From NCBI GenBank assembly GCA_027858855.1, contig JAQIBV010000022.1:1-44367 (forward strand): a stretch of 44,367 bases of DNA, read 5' to 3'. How positions within the stretch are numbered: the first letter of the stretch is position 1; each line of letters starts with the position of its first letter. Positions 22,030 to 31,466 of the stretch are shown here, piece after piece. Origin of the DNA: Spirochaetota bacterium. GTDB lineage: Bacteria; Spirochaetota; UBA4802; JAFGJZ01. A program made the translations under genes and the position numbers. The notes under the pieces are model-generated. The model did not search any database. It had not been told where the DNA came from and worked only from the letters and a program-made list of their open reading frames with translations.

Positions 22030-22581
22030 ATGCTTGGATTAGACACTCTTGCAGATCTTGTAAACTCAGTGGGTTTTAATAATGCCGTAACTCTTTCAAC
22101 TTTAACTCTACTGGGGTTCTCTTTGTCTATGCTTTCAAAGAGAATGAATACATTGAGTGGATCCATAAACATCTTAGCCGAAAAAGTTAGTACTCCATAC
22201 CTCCCTGCTGCTGAATCTGCCTGGTTGTTTTCGAGTGTTCTTCAGAACGACATGGAAGATAAAACCAATTTTATTGCGGGAGTATTACGGAATAACAATC
22301 TCAAAGTTAGAGGTGTACAGATAAGACGGAATATTGCGACTGAATTCCGGTCTATCTCAAATAAAAATGCAAGTATGCTCAGTCATTACAAGAGTTGTAG
22401 TGGTGACATGGGCTTAATATTTCGTGAGAACCTCAAATGGTCGGAATTATTGGAAGAGGTTTTCGCTGTAGTGTTTTCTGATCAAAACGACCACTCAAAA
22501 CTTCTGGATTTACGACAGCTTCTTAAGAGCCACAAAGAGGAGCTTGTTAAAATAATTGAAGAGAGGGGGGTAGCAAATTGA
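22030..22581 (+). CDS. Hypothetical head-region protein
   Basis: 183 aa. A hydrophobic segment at residues 18-34 (AVTLSTLTLLGFSLSML) could be a membrane or amphipathic helix; the rest is helical and soluble. No family recognised. It has AAAGGAG 10 nt upstream of the ATG and follows the coat hairpin. Confidence 0.6.
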   Translation: MLGLDTLADLVNSVGFNNAVTLSTLTLLGFSLSMLSKRMNTLSGSINILAEKVSTPYLPAAESAWLFSSVLQNDMEDKTNFIAGVLRNNNLKVRGVQIRRNIATEFRSISNKNASMLSHYKSCSGDMGLIFRENLKWSELLEEVFAVVFSDQNDHSKLLDLRQLLKSHKEELVKIIEERGVAN

Positions 22582-22691
22582 GCAAGAAAAGGAAGTGCGG
22601 AATATCCGTACTAAACCGGGTTGTAAAGCCTACTCGCATACAAGCTAAAAAGTATGCAACGGCTTTTTCTGTGGCATCGGCGCGCGGTTAA
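22578..22691 (+). CDS. Possible 37-aa basic peptide
   Basis: TTG 22578 overlaps the previous stop, with AGAGGGGGG 8 nt upstream, and its TAA overlaps the next ATG (TAATG). Very basic (KKRKCG, KPTRIQAKK). Perfect coupling to both neighbours supports translation; function unknown. Contains a 6-bp inverted repeat GCATAC/GTATGC. Confidence 0.4.
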   Translation: MSKKRKCGISVLNRVVKPTRIQAKKYATAFSVASARG

Positions 22692-23677
22692 TGTTTGAAA
22701 GCGCGCGAAAGATTAGGAATTTCCCGTCAGGTTTTCAAAACAAGTACGAAATATCCGACCAAGAACTTGATGCTTTATTAAAAGCCCTCTTCGAGAGTGG
22801 AGAGGGGGAAAGTCTTGATGAGGTTATTGCACAATATCTTGTTGAGCCATCAGTTGAAGTCGAGACGTATTTACGCAGATATTTGAAAACAGCAGAAGAG
22901 GGTGTGGTTGAGGATAGGAAGAGTTTAGAAAAGAATGTGGTTTCTGCTTGCCTTGCATTGTCTCTTGTCCAACGAAAAAACTTCCCTAAAATAGCAAGGG
23001 TGTATTCACGGGTTCGATATCAGGAGAACGGACTAAGAAAAGCATTGTTGAAGCAGACTATTCTGGAAAACACGATTCAGACCTTTAATGACTTAACCAT
23101 ATCGGCTATGAGCCAGACACAGCAATCTCTTTTATCATCTATCAGGCGATTGCAAAAGGATTTGATCCTTGAAAGTCAGGCCTTGGCTAAATACACGAAT
23201 GTTGACGGCCTTCTCGATATGAGGGTAAGGGAGTTTAGACAGGCGTTGCAGATGAAATACCCGAAAGTTTATAAAGCTATTGAAGGCGGTGGTCTGATTT
23301 CCAGTAGTGGCAAAGTATATAAGGCGGATCAGTATATCGACAGTGCAGCAAGAAGTATACTCTTAAATGCCGATCGCGACAGTGTTGAGGCGGTTGCAAG
23401 GGTTAAACAACACTCTGTATTGGACTATTATTTACGGGATAACAGACCGGTTAAAACCGGAAAAGAACGAAAGATATGTAAAGACGTGTTGGTACGAAAA
23501 ATCATGGGTTATTCTCTTGTAGCTCTTACTCGAGCAGAAGCTGATCGATTAGGTATTTATACCCTGGATGAAGTTAAAGAGCGGGGTGGACTTGGGTATA
23601 ATTGCAGGCACTCAATTCGAAGTCTACCGGCACCAGTTTTAAAAGAGATAATGGCAGTATTGAAAGAGGCGATATAA
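22691..23677 (+). CDS. Minor head protein (Phage_min_cap2-like)
   Basis: 328 aa. The C-terminal segment GGLGYNCRHSIRSLPAPV carries the NCRHS-type signature of minor capsid protein 2/MuF-like head morphogenesis proteins, and the long helical N-terminal region matches the rest of the family. It lies a few genes after the coat, as these often do. TAATG overlaps at both ends. Confidence 0.7.
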   Translation: MFESARKIRNFPSGFQNKYEISDQELDALLKALFESGEGESLDEVIAQYLVEPSVEVETYLRRYLKTAEEGVVEDRKSLEKNVVSACLALSLVQRKNFPKIARVYSRVRYQENGLRKALLKQTILENTIQTFNDLTISAMSQTQQSLLSSIRRLQKDLILESQALAKYTNVDGLLDMRVREFRQALQMKYPKVYKAIEGGGLISSSGKVYKADQYIDSAARSILLNADRDSVEAVARVKQHSVLDYYLRDNRPVKTGKERKICKDVLVRKIMGYSLVALTRAEADRLGIYTLDEVKERGGLGYNCRHSIRSLPAPVLKEIMAVLKEAI

Positions 23678-24102
23678 TGTTGTCAATGACACATAGTGTA
23701 AATGATCTTAAATTTGAGCTTATTGACGAGCTTGAATACTTTGAACCCGAACATCTTGAAGCTGTAATATCCAGATGTTTTGAAGAGGCAAGATGCAATT
23801 ACATTCTGCAGCATATCAATGAAAGCAGATACAACAGTATTGCTGCTCTTGATAAAGACGGCATTACCAGTAAAGAGGATATGCAGATTTATTATGCGGA
23901 GATTAACTACGCCTGTCACAGACTTATAACAAGATCGATTCGGACTGAACTGAATGGAATCAGTTCTTTATCTGTAGAGGGTTATTCAGTGAGCAAGGAG
24001 TTATCGTCAATAAAATCAAAGAGTACGGAATTCTATAATGAAGCAAAGCGAATGCTTGAGTTGGCGGGAATAACAACAACCTGTAGGTTTGGAAGATTAT
24101 GA
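23677..24102 (+). CDS. Hypothetical head-tail connector-region protein
   Basis: 141 aa from ATG 23677 (TAATG overlap; the longer frame from 23602 lies in the previous gene). Entirely helical, with a DELEYFEPEHLEAVISRCF start. The position after the minor head protein suggests a head-completion or adaptor protein; no signature seen. Confidence 0.6.
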   Translation: MLSMTHSVNDLKFELIDELEYFEPEHLEAVISRCFEEARCNYILQHINESRYNSIAALDKDGITSKEDMQIYYAEINYACHRLITRSIRTELNGISSLSVEGYSVSKELSSIKSKSTEFYNEAKRMLELAGITTTCRFGRL

Positions 24103-24470
24103 TAAGTAAGAGAGTAGTTTATCAGGCGAAAAAGCACGCCTCAATGTTTTGCAAGAATGGGTTGAAGGTTAGGCTGGTTAAAATCAAGGATAACGAACCA
24201 GTCGAGGAAAAGTTCGGTGGCACTCCTGCACGGAATCAATCTTCTCCACGATTAAGAGCAAATAGAGCGGGTTGGGTTGAAAATTGTGATATCGTCATAT
24301 ACATAGCAAAGCTCGATGTTGATAAACGTAATCTTACATTTTCACATCTTAAGACTTTTGAGCGGATGTATGTAGGGAAACGGATCTATGACATTGAGCA
24401 TGTGAACTACCACATGAATATTGGAGACGATTACCTGTATTATATTATTGGTGGCAGAAATGAGCGGTAG
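24099..24470 (+). CDS. Hypothetical neck protein
   Basis: 123 aa, mostly beta, basic N-terminal half. By gene order it is a candidate head-closure (stopper) protein, between the connector-region gene and the gp10-like gene. No motif that I recognise. ATGA overlap with its upstream neighbour. Confidence 0.55.
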   Translation: MISKRVVYQAKKHASMFCKNGLKVRLVKIKDNEPVEEKFGGTPARNQSSPRLRANRAGWVENCDIVIYIAKLDVDKRNLTFSHLKTFERMYVGKRIYDIEHVNYHMNIGDDYLYYIIGGRNER

Positions 24471-25008
24471 CATTGAGGGATTAGATGCTGTTGTTAAAGC
24501 ACTAACAGGTTTAAAATCAATTCCGGCGGGTAGGATTAATAAGTACCGGTCAAAGGCTTTTATGGACTTCATGGAGAAAAAAGCCAGATCAGGATCATTA
24601 GCGTTAAGGAGTGTATCTGAAGCTACAAAGAAGATACACGGGAAAGATCATAAGCCTCTATACAATAAGGGCGAGATGTTAAGGGTCGTTAAAGCCAGGC
24701 ATGGCAAACACGTTTCTATAGCCGGTTGGCTAAAAGAATCGGGAACACCTAAAGGATCAAAGATTGATTGGCGATCTATTGTAGGCTTACACATGACAGG
24801 ATACAGAGTTCCGCTATTCGGAGAGAAGGGAAGGAAAGTCCGGGGCTTTTTAGCCTCTAAAGGCATATTTCCGAGAAAAGAGAAAAGGTATATTGTCGTT
24901 ACTTCCAGAGACATTCTAGGAATTGCGTATAGACAATACGAGATTACAAACAGAGATATTGATATTGCAAAGAAAGGATTTGCCGCCGAAATTGAGAGGT
25001 TGTTTTGA
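24460..25008 (+). CDS. Tail completion/neck protein (HK97 gp10-like)
   Basis: 182 aa from ATG 24460, inside the end of the previous gene. The start GSIEGLDAVVKALTGL followed by a helical section and a C-terminal RDILGIAYRQYEI resembles the HK97 gp10/minor tail completion group. Assignment is by pattern and location between head and sheath genes. Confidence 0.5.
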   Translation: MSGSIEGLDAVVKALTGLKSIPAGRINKYRSKAFMDFMEKKARSGSLALRSVSEATKKIHGKDHKPLYNKGEMLRVVKARHGKHVSIAGWLKESGTPKGSKIDWRSIVGLHMTGYRVPLFGEKGRKVRGFLASKGIFPRKEKRYIVVTSRDILGIAYRQYEITNRDIDIAKKGFAAEIERLF

Positions 25009-26039
25009 TACATAAACCAGAAATAACATTTAGTCCTGAATCCGTCATAGTTTCCGAGCAACCATTGATTCTTGGATTTGAAGCTGTTGGTGATGAGGTT
25101 AGGCTTTCCTTTCCGGAGATAGAAGGATATGAAGAGCTTTTCATTGAGTACGAGATATCTTCTCGCTTTAGATCAGCAGATCCTGTTTTCGAAATAGAAT
25201 ATGATGGCAAGGCCTTTCCCTTTTCTTTCTATTCGAGAGGTCGGCAGTCCATGGTGTTTGATTGTGAGGGCATGGAAATCTCTGGATTAAAGATCAAGGC
25301 TTTAACCGAAGATTTACAGATTAAAATCAATGGTTTTGTGTTTAGGAAAACAGAGTATGGCAGTATTGATTATGATATTACAGCTGCAGTTATTGAAGCA
25401 ATCCAAAGCACGGGAATCGGTTACGGAGTTAAAACGGCATTAGCACAACCGGCAGTGTCCGGAGATGACAGACTATATCTTGAATCTATTGACAGCATCC
25501 CTGAATACGCAGTCCTGAAAATAGGTGAGAATGAGTACGAGGTTTCGGATTGTGTGGACATCTTTGACCGGAGCGTGACTTTAACCGAACCAATTGATAT
25601 TGATATCGAGCCGGGAGAAGAGGTTATAGTTGTAGTGCCGGTTTGTTCGGAAGATTATCACGGCATTGAAAATGATCCGGTTATTGGAGTCTCACTATCT
25701 AAAATAGAGAATGGTAGTGAGATTAGAAAGGTTTGCCTTGAGAATGCAGTTGTTTCAAAGGTTTTTTTCTCTGATATCTTTGTTACGGTTTACATTGATA
25801 CAAAGTATAAAGACCGGCTTTTGTATATGGCCAGACAGTATGAAAAGCATTTTACCGAGTGTATTACAATAGAGCTTGAGGGCGAAAGTGTTGTTCTGGA
25901 AGCAGTTTCCGATGGCAGTTCAGATGAAACCGATATGGGTAATAATCCAAGAGTAGTATTCACTTATCAAATACAGCCTCAACCAATAAGAATTAAAAAA
26001 GAGGGTCGAGATATCGATCTGATAATGGAGAGCATATGA
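25005..26039 (+). CDS. Tail-region hypothetical protein, beta-rich
   Basis: 344 aa from TTG 25005 overlapping the previous stop. Repeated acidic beta strands (SIDSIPEYAVLKIGENEYEV, EPGEEVIVVVPV) suggest a virion structural protein. Directly precedes the short gene and the sheath, so it is likely a tail terminator or neck collar component. No family recognised. Confidence 0.55.
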   Translation: MIHKPEITFSPESVIVSEQPLILGFEAVGDEVRLSFPEIEGYEELFIEYEISSRFRSADPVFEIEYDGKAFPFSFYSRGRQSMVFDCEGMEISGLKIKALTEDLQIKINGFVFRKTEYGSIDYDITAAVIEAIQSTGIGYGVKTALAQPAVSGDDRLYLESIDSIPEYAVLKIGENEYEVSDCVDIFDRSVTLTEPIDIDIEPGEEVIVVVPVCSEDYHGIENDPVIGVSLSKIENGSEIRKVCLENAVVSKVFFSDIFVTVYIDTKYKDRLLYMARQYEKHFTECITIELEGESVVLEAVSDGSSDETDMGNNPRVVFTYQIQPQPIRIKKEGRDIDLIMESI

Positions 26040-26260
26040 TAATCAAAAATGTCAGTGATAAAGAGCAGGTCGTAAACCTTATTACCGGCAGTTTCCGGAT
26101 TTTAAAACCTAACGAGGAAATGTCGGCAAAGGATGTGTATCCGCATGAGATCGTAAGACTGGGGAAGGCCATACAAACAATAGAGCAGAATCAAAGCCCA
26201 CCACCGGCAAAGAAAAAACTTTTTGAAAGAAAAGAACAGGAGCAGGAGGAAGAGATATGA
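26036..26260 (+). CDS. Small hypothetical protein before the sheath
   Basis: 74 aa; a short folded N-terminus (IIKNVSDKEQVVNLITGSF) and a charged Lys/Glu tail. ATGA-type overlaps at both ends fix it within the tail operon. Function unknown. Confidence 0.55.
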   Translation: MIIKNVSDKEQVVNLITGSFRILKPNEEMSAKDVYPHEIVRLGKAIQTIEQNQSPPPAKKKLFERKEQEQEEEI

Positions 26261-28017
26261 GTTATGGAGCGCAAGCAAGAAGAGGTGAAGCCGTTGGTGG
26301 AGCTGTTTTAGCTGATACCGATATCTTCAATGTAGCGTACCTGATAAGGGCAAGACGTGGAGTTGAGGGAGTTCATTCGGTCAAATCCTTCACAGAGTAT
26401 AAAACCAAGCTGGGAGGACTAAGATCGGATAGTGTAGGTGCTTATGTTATTCAGAGCATGTACGATGCCTTTGATAATGGCGTTAATGTCGAGTCTGTTA
26501 TTGCAAACTATGTCGCAGATGATGCAGTACAGGCTGGTGTTGATATTGAGGACAGAGCTGATACCAGGCTTTTTACTCTGGGAGCCGGTTATAAAGGCAG
26601 ACCAGATCGTTCTTTTTTCGGAAATGATATTGGCTATAAAAGCAGGATTGTTCGTCAAATATCGTTCCTTTTAAGAGAGGATTTAACCGCAGGGGCTGAA
26701 TCAGCTATTCTTAACGGCTTCGATAATAAAATCAGTACAGGTACAGTTATTGAAATATCGGATGGTGTCAATACCGAGGCTGTTACTGTATTGTCTTCTG
26801 ATGCCGAGACAAACAGCATTACCTTCGCACCAATTACAAACGGTTTTGCAGCTTCGGAATCTGTTTTATATAGGATAGACTGGGAATTGCTTGTTGGTCT
26901 CAAAGAAAACGGTGTCTATGTCGAAAAAGAGGCGTGGATATTCCCCTATGTGAAAAGCTCTGATCATGGTATAGCAGGTGTTATAAACAACCAGCTTTCA
27001 GGATCACAATACATCACTCTTATTTATAACGGTGACAACACTACTTTGGGAGTAGATTCATACCCTAAAGAAGCGTTGGACTGGATGGCGCTATCGGGTG
27101 GAAGTGATGGACAGGCTCCTGATGATACGAAATGGAAACAGCTTATTTCTGCTCTCGATGATAGCACCGCCATATTTATGGCCGCACCTGAAAGCAGTAG
27201 TGTAGAGCATAATGTGAACATGGCAAATCACGCAACAAAGACAGTTGAATACATGTATTATGCTACGGCACCGCAGGGAGCGAATGCAGACAGTCTTAAG
27301 AACTTTGGCGCACACATGAGACGACCTGTTGTTATGGCTATGCTTCCGATGGATAAGTGGATTGAAGTTGACGATCCGTATTCCGCAAGTGGAAAGAGAA
27401 TGATTCCTCCGGTGGGAGTAGCAATTGCGCATTGGTATAACTCGTTTGTTCGATACGGAGAGGGAAGAGTTGCTGCAGGAAACCGCGTAACTCTTAATAT
27501 TAGTGGTGGTATCGATGAGTCAAACCAGCTCATTCACGACGATAAAGCCGGTGTTGGCGCAACCCTTATTAAGGAGTATTCAATCAATATCGCAAGATAT
27601 CAAAAAGGTAAGGGCGTAACAATCAATTCGGCTCGGACGTTTTCTACTGATAAGGGTTATATGTACCAAAATCAGATCATAATGTGGCTGATGTATAAAA
27701 AAGCCGGTCTTGAGTATCTAAGACAAATTGAACAAGATCCGGCTGGATCAGACGCCCAGGAAGATCATTACGTTGCGCTCTGGGGGTATTTCAAGAAGAA
27801 ATATGATGCCGGGTTCCTGTTCAAGGGGCAGAAAGAGGATGGATCGGCAACAAGTTTTGAGGACGTTGTGATTATTGCCAATGACATTAGCGTCAACTCC
27901 CTTGCTGATATCGCAAATGGGAAAGAGGTTAATTTCGCTCAATTCATCGCAAGACCGCCGATAGAAGAGCCTATTTTAGAGCTGGTGTCTGCACCAGTAA
28001 CTGCTGTAAGAGCGTAA
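26257..28017 (+). CDS. Contractile tail sheath protein
   Basis: 586 aa. The N-terminal RARRGVEGVHSVKSFTEYKT and VGAYVIQSMYDAFDNG, together with the C-terminal region around GKGVTINSARTFSTDKGYMY and LEYLRQIEQD, are typical of myovirus sheath proteins. Sheath contraction drives the tube through the envelope. Its presence with tube, gp25-like, J- and I-like baseplate genes shows a myovirus tail. Confidence 0.88.
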   Translation: MSYGAQARRGEAVGGAVLADTDIFNVAYLIRARRGVEGVHSVKSFTEYKTKLGGLRSDSVGAYVIQSMYDAFDNGVNVESVIANYVADDAVQAGVDIEDRADTRLFTLGAGYKGRPDRSFFGNDIGYKSRIVRQISFLLREDLTAGAESAILNGFDNKISTGTVIEISDGVNTEAVTVLSSDAETNSITFAPITNGFAASESVLYRIDWELLVGLKENGVYVEKEAWIFPYVKSSDHGIAGVINNQLSGSQYITLIYNGDNTTLGVDSYPKEALDWMALSGGSDGQAPDDTKWKQLISALDDSTAIFMAAPESSSVEHNVNMANHATKTVEYMYYATAPQGANADSLKNFGAHMRRPVVMAMLPMDKWIEVDDPYSASGKRMIPPVGVAIAHWYNSFVRYGEGRVAAGNRVTLNISGGIDESNQLIHDDKAGVGATLIKEYSINIARYQKGKGVTINSARTFSTDKGYMYQNQIIMWLMYKKAGLEYLRQIEQDPAGSDAQEDHYVALWGYFKKKYDAGFLFKGQKEDGSATSFEDVVIIANDISVNSLADIANGKEVNFAQFIARPPIEEPILELVSAPVTAVRA

Positions 28018-28026
28018 GGAGGAAAT

Positions 28027-28443
28027 ATGTCTAACCAAGGTCGTGGAATTGTTGTAAAGTGGGAATTGGTCCATAAGAGTAAAACCATTTATCCCGTAAC
28101 AAACGGTCGTCCAGGTGAGAAAGAAGATTTGTTATCTGTAGTTGATGGTGATTACAAATATCAGATTGCAACTTATCTGAAAGAGGTTAAAGAAGTTCCG
28201 TTCGAAATCAATATTACCGATAAAAAAGATCCTTACGAGTATGTAATGAAATTGGTTAAGAGTGGGGATGTTTCGGACTGGACTATTCGAGCGAGAAGGC
28301 GGGATAACTCTATTGCTCTGGAATGGCTGTGTTCTGATTGTGAGGTTATTGAGGACGAAAACGACGGCGGAGAGCGGGAGTCTCCAAAAGTCCTAAAGTC
28401 TAAATTCAAACTTCTTCCTAAACGATCAGAGCCTATAACATAA
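28027..28443 (+). CDS. Tail tube protein (probable)
   Basis: 138 aa with AAGGAGGAAAT before the ATG. A small beta-rich protein right after the sheath is the normal tail-tube gene. It contains one CSDC pair in the C-terminal half. No distinctive signature; position carries most of the weight. Confidence 0.65.
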   Translation: MSNQGRGIVVKWELVHKSKTIYPVTNGRPGEKEDLLSVVDGDYKYQIATYLKEVKEVPFEINITDKKDPYEYVMKLVKSGDVSDWTIRARRRDNSIALEWLCSDCEVIEDENDGGERESPKVLKSKFKLLPKRSEPIT

Positions 28444-28454
28444 GAGAGGTTGAT

Positions 28455-29363
28455 GTGGTAAGAACTAAATTAGATAATGGAGCTTTTCGTCTATATGCCG
28501 GTATTGAGATCGATGGAGACTGGTATAATTACGCTACTTTGAAAGACGAGATCGAGGGCGGTACGTTATCGCTTCTCGATAGCGAAGATCACAGCACTTC
28601 AAAGAAAATGAAGCTGATGATTGGAAAATCAGTTGATAAGCTCTATACTGAAAACGGTCAAGAAATTGAGATCAAGGAGAATCAGTTAGGGTATATCAAG
28701 CTGGTTGACGGCTGGAAGTTTGGCATGGAGATCAGGAAACTGGTTGAGAGAACAGATTACCCGACCTTTCAAGAGTCTTTTTTCTGTCAGAATTGTTCGC
28801 GACCGAAACGAGAAAGATATACCGTTGTTGAAGAAAGTTGGAATAGGTTGATAGAGGACGGCATATTATTTGAGCATTACCTTACCGATCCTTTACAAAT
28901 GCGATGGGAAACCGTGTTGCCACGTCCAGTTACCTTAAGCTCAAAGGGTGTAAGTGGAGGCAAGACTATTGAAGTTATAACCAGAGAGCTTCTTAATCTT
29001 GATGACTTGGCAAGAATAGAGGCTACTCCGGAACTGCTTGTTTCAGAGGCAAGCTATGTCTATGCAATCTGGGATTCAGAAATACAGTATATTGAGGGTT
29101 TTGAAAAAAGAGATATGAATGTCTATGTTAAAAACGATCTTACCAACTCTTTTTCACGCCGGTACATCACTAATGATGAGAATATCGATGCAATGTCAGA
29201 GCGTATAGAGATCGGCTTAGACGGAACATACAGAAATATCAAGTGTGAGGTTTGTGGGAAGTCAATTTCAGGAAAGGACATGGGAGGGTTGGTATTCACC
29301 AATTTTTTCGACTTTATCATGCGGAAGAAATCTCCACGTTTGTCGCGGGGGATGGGTATTTAG
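28455..29363 (+). CDS. Tail assembly chaperone, zero-frame product
   Basis: 302 aa from GTG 28455. It lies between tube and tape measure, where contractile phages encode chaperones that hold the tape measure before tail assembly. Two CxxC pairs (CQNC near 111-114, CEVC near 264-267) suggest a zinc ribbon. A slippery heptamer at 29303-29309 lets part of the ribosomes move to the -1 frame and make a 383-aa product; without slipping the protein ends at TAG 29361-29363 after 17 further residues. It is longer than most G-type chaperones (about 140 aa). Confidence 0.65.
   Translation: MVRTKLDNGAFRLYAGIEIDGDWYNYATLKDEIEGGTLSLLDSEDHSTSKKMKLMIGKSVDKLYTENGQEIEIKENQLGYIKLVDGWKFGMEIRKLVERTDYPTFQESFFCQNCSRPKRERYTVVEESWNRLIEDGILFEHYLTDPLQMRWETVLPRPVTLSSKGVSGGKTIEVITRELLNLDDLARIEATPELLVSEASYVYAIWDSEIQYIEGFEKRDMNVYVKNDLTNSFSRRYITNDENIDAMSERIEIGLDGTYRNIKCEVCGKSISGKDMGGLVFTNFFDFIMRKKSPRLSRGMGI
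29303..29309 (+). promoter_or_regulatory. -1 programmed ribosomal frameshift site T_TTT_TTC
   Basis: In the zero frame (codons starting at 28455 + 3n) the heptamer reads T TTT TTC, a textbook X_XXY_YYZ site. After a -1 slip the frame runs open to 29605. A 6-bp stem (29330-29335 with 29348-29353) lies 20 nt downstream, rather far for a stimulator. Confidence 0.75.
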
Positions 29364-29605
29364 TAGAGCCTCAAATTGGTGTCAGAAATTATCCATATCA
29401 CTCAAAGAATGAGTGGTGGTGTAAACACCCGTTTTTCGCATGGAAAGGCCTAAATTATTTAGGACAGCTACACAGAAGAATAGCAAGAGATTTACGGAAC
29501 ATTTATCATTGGTCTCCGGATAAGATTAAGAAAATACCTGTGTATGAGCTATTTGTCATAGCAGACGAAATACAAGAGGATCATAAAAAGGATGAAAGCA
29601 GCTAA
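29309..29605 (+). CDS. -1 frame C-terminal extension of the tail chaperone
   Basis: 98 further residues are read after slipping at 29303-29309, ending at TGA/TAA 29605, overlapping the tape measure start by 14 nt. The extension is aromatic and basic (YHSKNEWWCKHPFFAWKGLN). An ORF opens as early as 29252 in this frame but no convincing ribosome site precedes it, favouring frameshift expression over an independent gene. In lambda the G-T fusion binds the tape measure through T; this part would do the same. Confidence 0.65.
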   Translation, partial: RLYHAEEISTFVAGDGYLVEPQIGVRNYPYHSKNEWWCKHPFFAWKGLNYLGQLHRRIARDLRNIYHWSPDKIKKIPVYELFVIADEIQEDHKKDESS

Positions 29606-31466
29606 AGACGTTGTTGTCCGCTTCTTGATTGATTCAAAGACAGCGGAGAAGAATGTCGATTCCCTAAACAATCATCTTAAACAGGCAGAGCAGGCCGGTA
29701 ATAATAACAACACTGTTTTTGGCAAACTTCAGTCAATGATAGGTAGGTTTGGTGCGTCTGTTGGTCAGGTCAATCCTCAGCTCGGCAGTATGATCACGAA
29801 GTACGGTGCTACTGCAATAAAAGTAGTGGCTTTGACTGCCGCTATAGCAGGCCTTTCTGTGGCCATGAAAAGCATGGTTGCTGCCGGTATTGATGCTGAA
29901 ACGCAGTTTGTAAAGCTGGGTGTGGTTTTAGGTGATGCTGCTGCCGGTGTGCAGGCCTATGAAGACGCATTACAGTATTCTGTAAAAACTCCTTTCGATC
30001 CAAGAGCCGTTGCAGAAGCCACTGCTATTGCACAGGGATATCTGGGCGACATGGGAACGGCGTTTCAAGATCAGATCTTCGGTATAAACGGCGATATAAT
30101 GACACTTGCCGGGGACATGGCCGCTTTTTCCGGACAATCAATTCAAGAAGCAACAACAGCCTTGATGAGGGGAGACCTTGCTCTTCTTGATAAGTATGGT
30201 GCGGTAGGGCGTCGTGCTTATATGGATGCAAAGAAAGTTGCGGAACTCGGCACTCCTCAATTCATTGAGTCCTTTGTGCAAAATATGCGGGAGATTCCAC
30301 AACTTCAAGACATGGCGTTAAAACAGGCTACTACAATGGGCGGTCTGTTTTCAACCATTGCAGGTTATGCCGGTCTGTTCTGGACGTATATGTCTGGAGC
30401 CCTGGAAGATGCGAAGGGACAAAACACGTTCTGGACTAAAATGAAGGCTATAGTTGGATCAGTTGCGGAAAATCTCGGTATGTTTCTAAATTATGCCCGT
30501 CCGTTTCTGGTGGAGTTCGGGTCCTTGATTGGCAATGTTTTTGCAACAATCGTCAATATGCTAAAAGCAGTTGTGAATATCGCGAAACCAATACTTATTC
30601 CGGTTTTGAAGGTTATTGGAGCTTTGTTATATGCTGCAATTATCGGACTTAATAAAGTTTTTGAATTTATAACATGGATATTACAAAAAGCAACTGCTAT
30701 TGGTGAAGCGATTATGCGTTGGGTAGATGCAACCTATGGAATTAGCAAAGCCGTGGACGGGTTGTTTAATGTGTTTGAAAGATTATTTAACTGGTTTGAA
30801 AGAATGCATGGTTATCTCCAGACAATAGGTTTCTTTGAGAAAACACTCTGGGAGCAAATTAAAATTTTGGTCTTTGAAGTTGGTGACGGTATGCTTGAAA
30901 TGGGTGAAGGCATGGCTAACCATTTCATGTCCGGTATTAATCAGGCAATTGATAAAATCATGTGGTTTTTTAATGAGACAATACCGGGAAAGATTCTCAA
31001 AAGACTTGCTTCAGATGGATTAGATCTTCTAAAAGCCGGTGGTCAGAAAACTGCAGATTTTGCGAAATGGTATGATGATAAAACCGGATTGTATACTGAA
31101 ACTTTAAGACCGGCTTATGATAAGGCCTCATCTGGTGCAGGGTTTATCAAAGAAAAAGTTGGAGAAGGTGCGGGACATCTTGGTGCATATTTAATTGGAG
31201 CAAAAGACAAGTCTTTTTCATCAGCAAAAGAACATTCGGTCTCTCTCGGAGAGTTTGGATCAGCCATGCTCGGAAAAGGTTCAAAGTCTCTTGGTGAAAC
31301 CTATGACAACACTAAACAACGGCTTGTTGACTATGCAGAGGGTACGAATAACTATAACAACGATAACCGGAAATCAGAGACAAATATAACTCAACACCAT
31401 TATTATGATTTTTTCAATAGAGATCCAAAGACTGATTTATCTGGAAATCCACAGGTGGGTTGGTAA
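29592..31466 (+). CDS. Tape measure protein
   Basis: 624 aa. The N-terminal RFLIDSKTAEKNVDSLNNHL and ensuing coiled coil, a hydrophobic run at about 76-95 (AIKVVALTAAIAGLSVAMKS) and a second at about 335-365 with another set of membrane-like helices are typical of tape measures, which fix tail length and may form a channel in the host membrane. At about 0.15 nm per residue the tail should be near 94 nm. GAGGATC lies 11 nt upstream of the ATG. Confidence 0.85.
   Translation: MKAAKDVVVRFLIDSKTAEKNVDSLNNHLKQAEQAGNNNNTVFGKLQSMIGRFGASVGQVNPQLGSMITKYGATAIKVVALTAAIAGLSVAMKSMVAAGIDAETQFVKLGVVLGDAAAGVQAYEDALQYSVKTPFDPRAVAEATAIAQGYLGDMGTAFQDQIFGINGDIMTLAGDMAAFSGQSIQEATTALMRGDLALLDKYGAVGRRAYMDAKKVAELGTPQFIESFVQNMREIPQLQDMALKQATTMGGLFSTIAGYAGLFWTYMSGALEDAKGQNTFWTKMKAIVGSVAENLGMFLNYARPFLVEFGSLIGNVFATIVNMLKAVVNIAKPILIPVLKVIGALLYAAIIGLNKVFEFITWILQKATAIGEAIMRWVDATYGISKAVDGLFNVFERLFNWFERMHGYLQTIGFFEKTLWEQIKILVFEVGDGMLEMGEGMANHFMSGINQAIDKIMWFFNETIPGKILKRLASDGLDLLKAGGQKTADFAKWYDDKTGLYTETLRPAYDKASSGAGFIKEKVGEGAGHLGAYLIGAKDKSFSSAKEHSVSLGEFGSAMLGKGSKSLGETYDNTKQRLVDYAEGTNNYNNDNRKSETNITQHHYYDFFNRDPKTDLSGNPQVGW

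Noticed and set aside
29252-29605. Independent gene starting at 29252
   Set aside because: No ribosome site, long overlap with the upstream gene, and a perfect slippery heptamer in the overlap favour frameshift expression.
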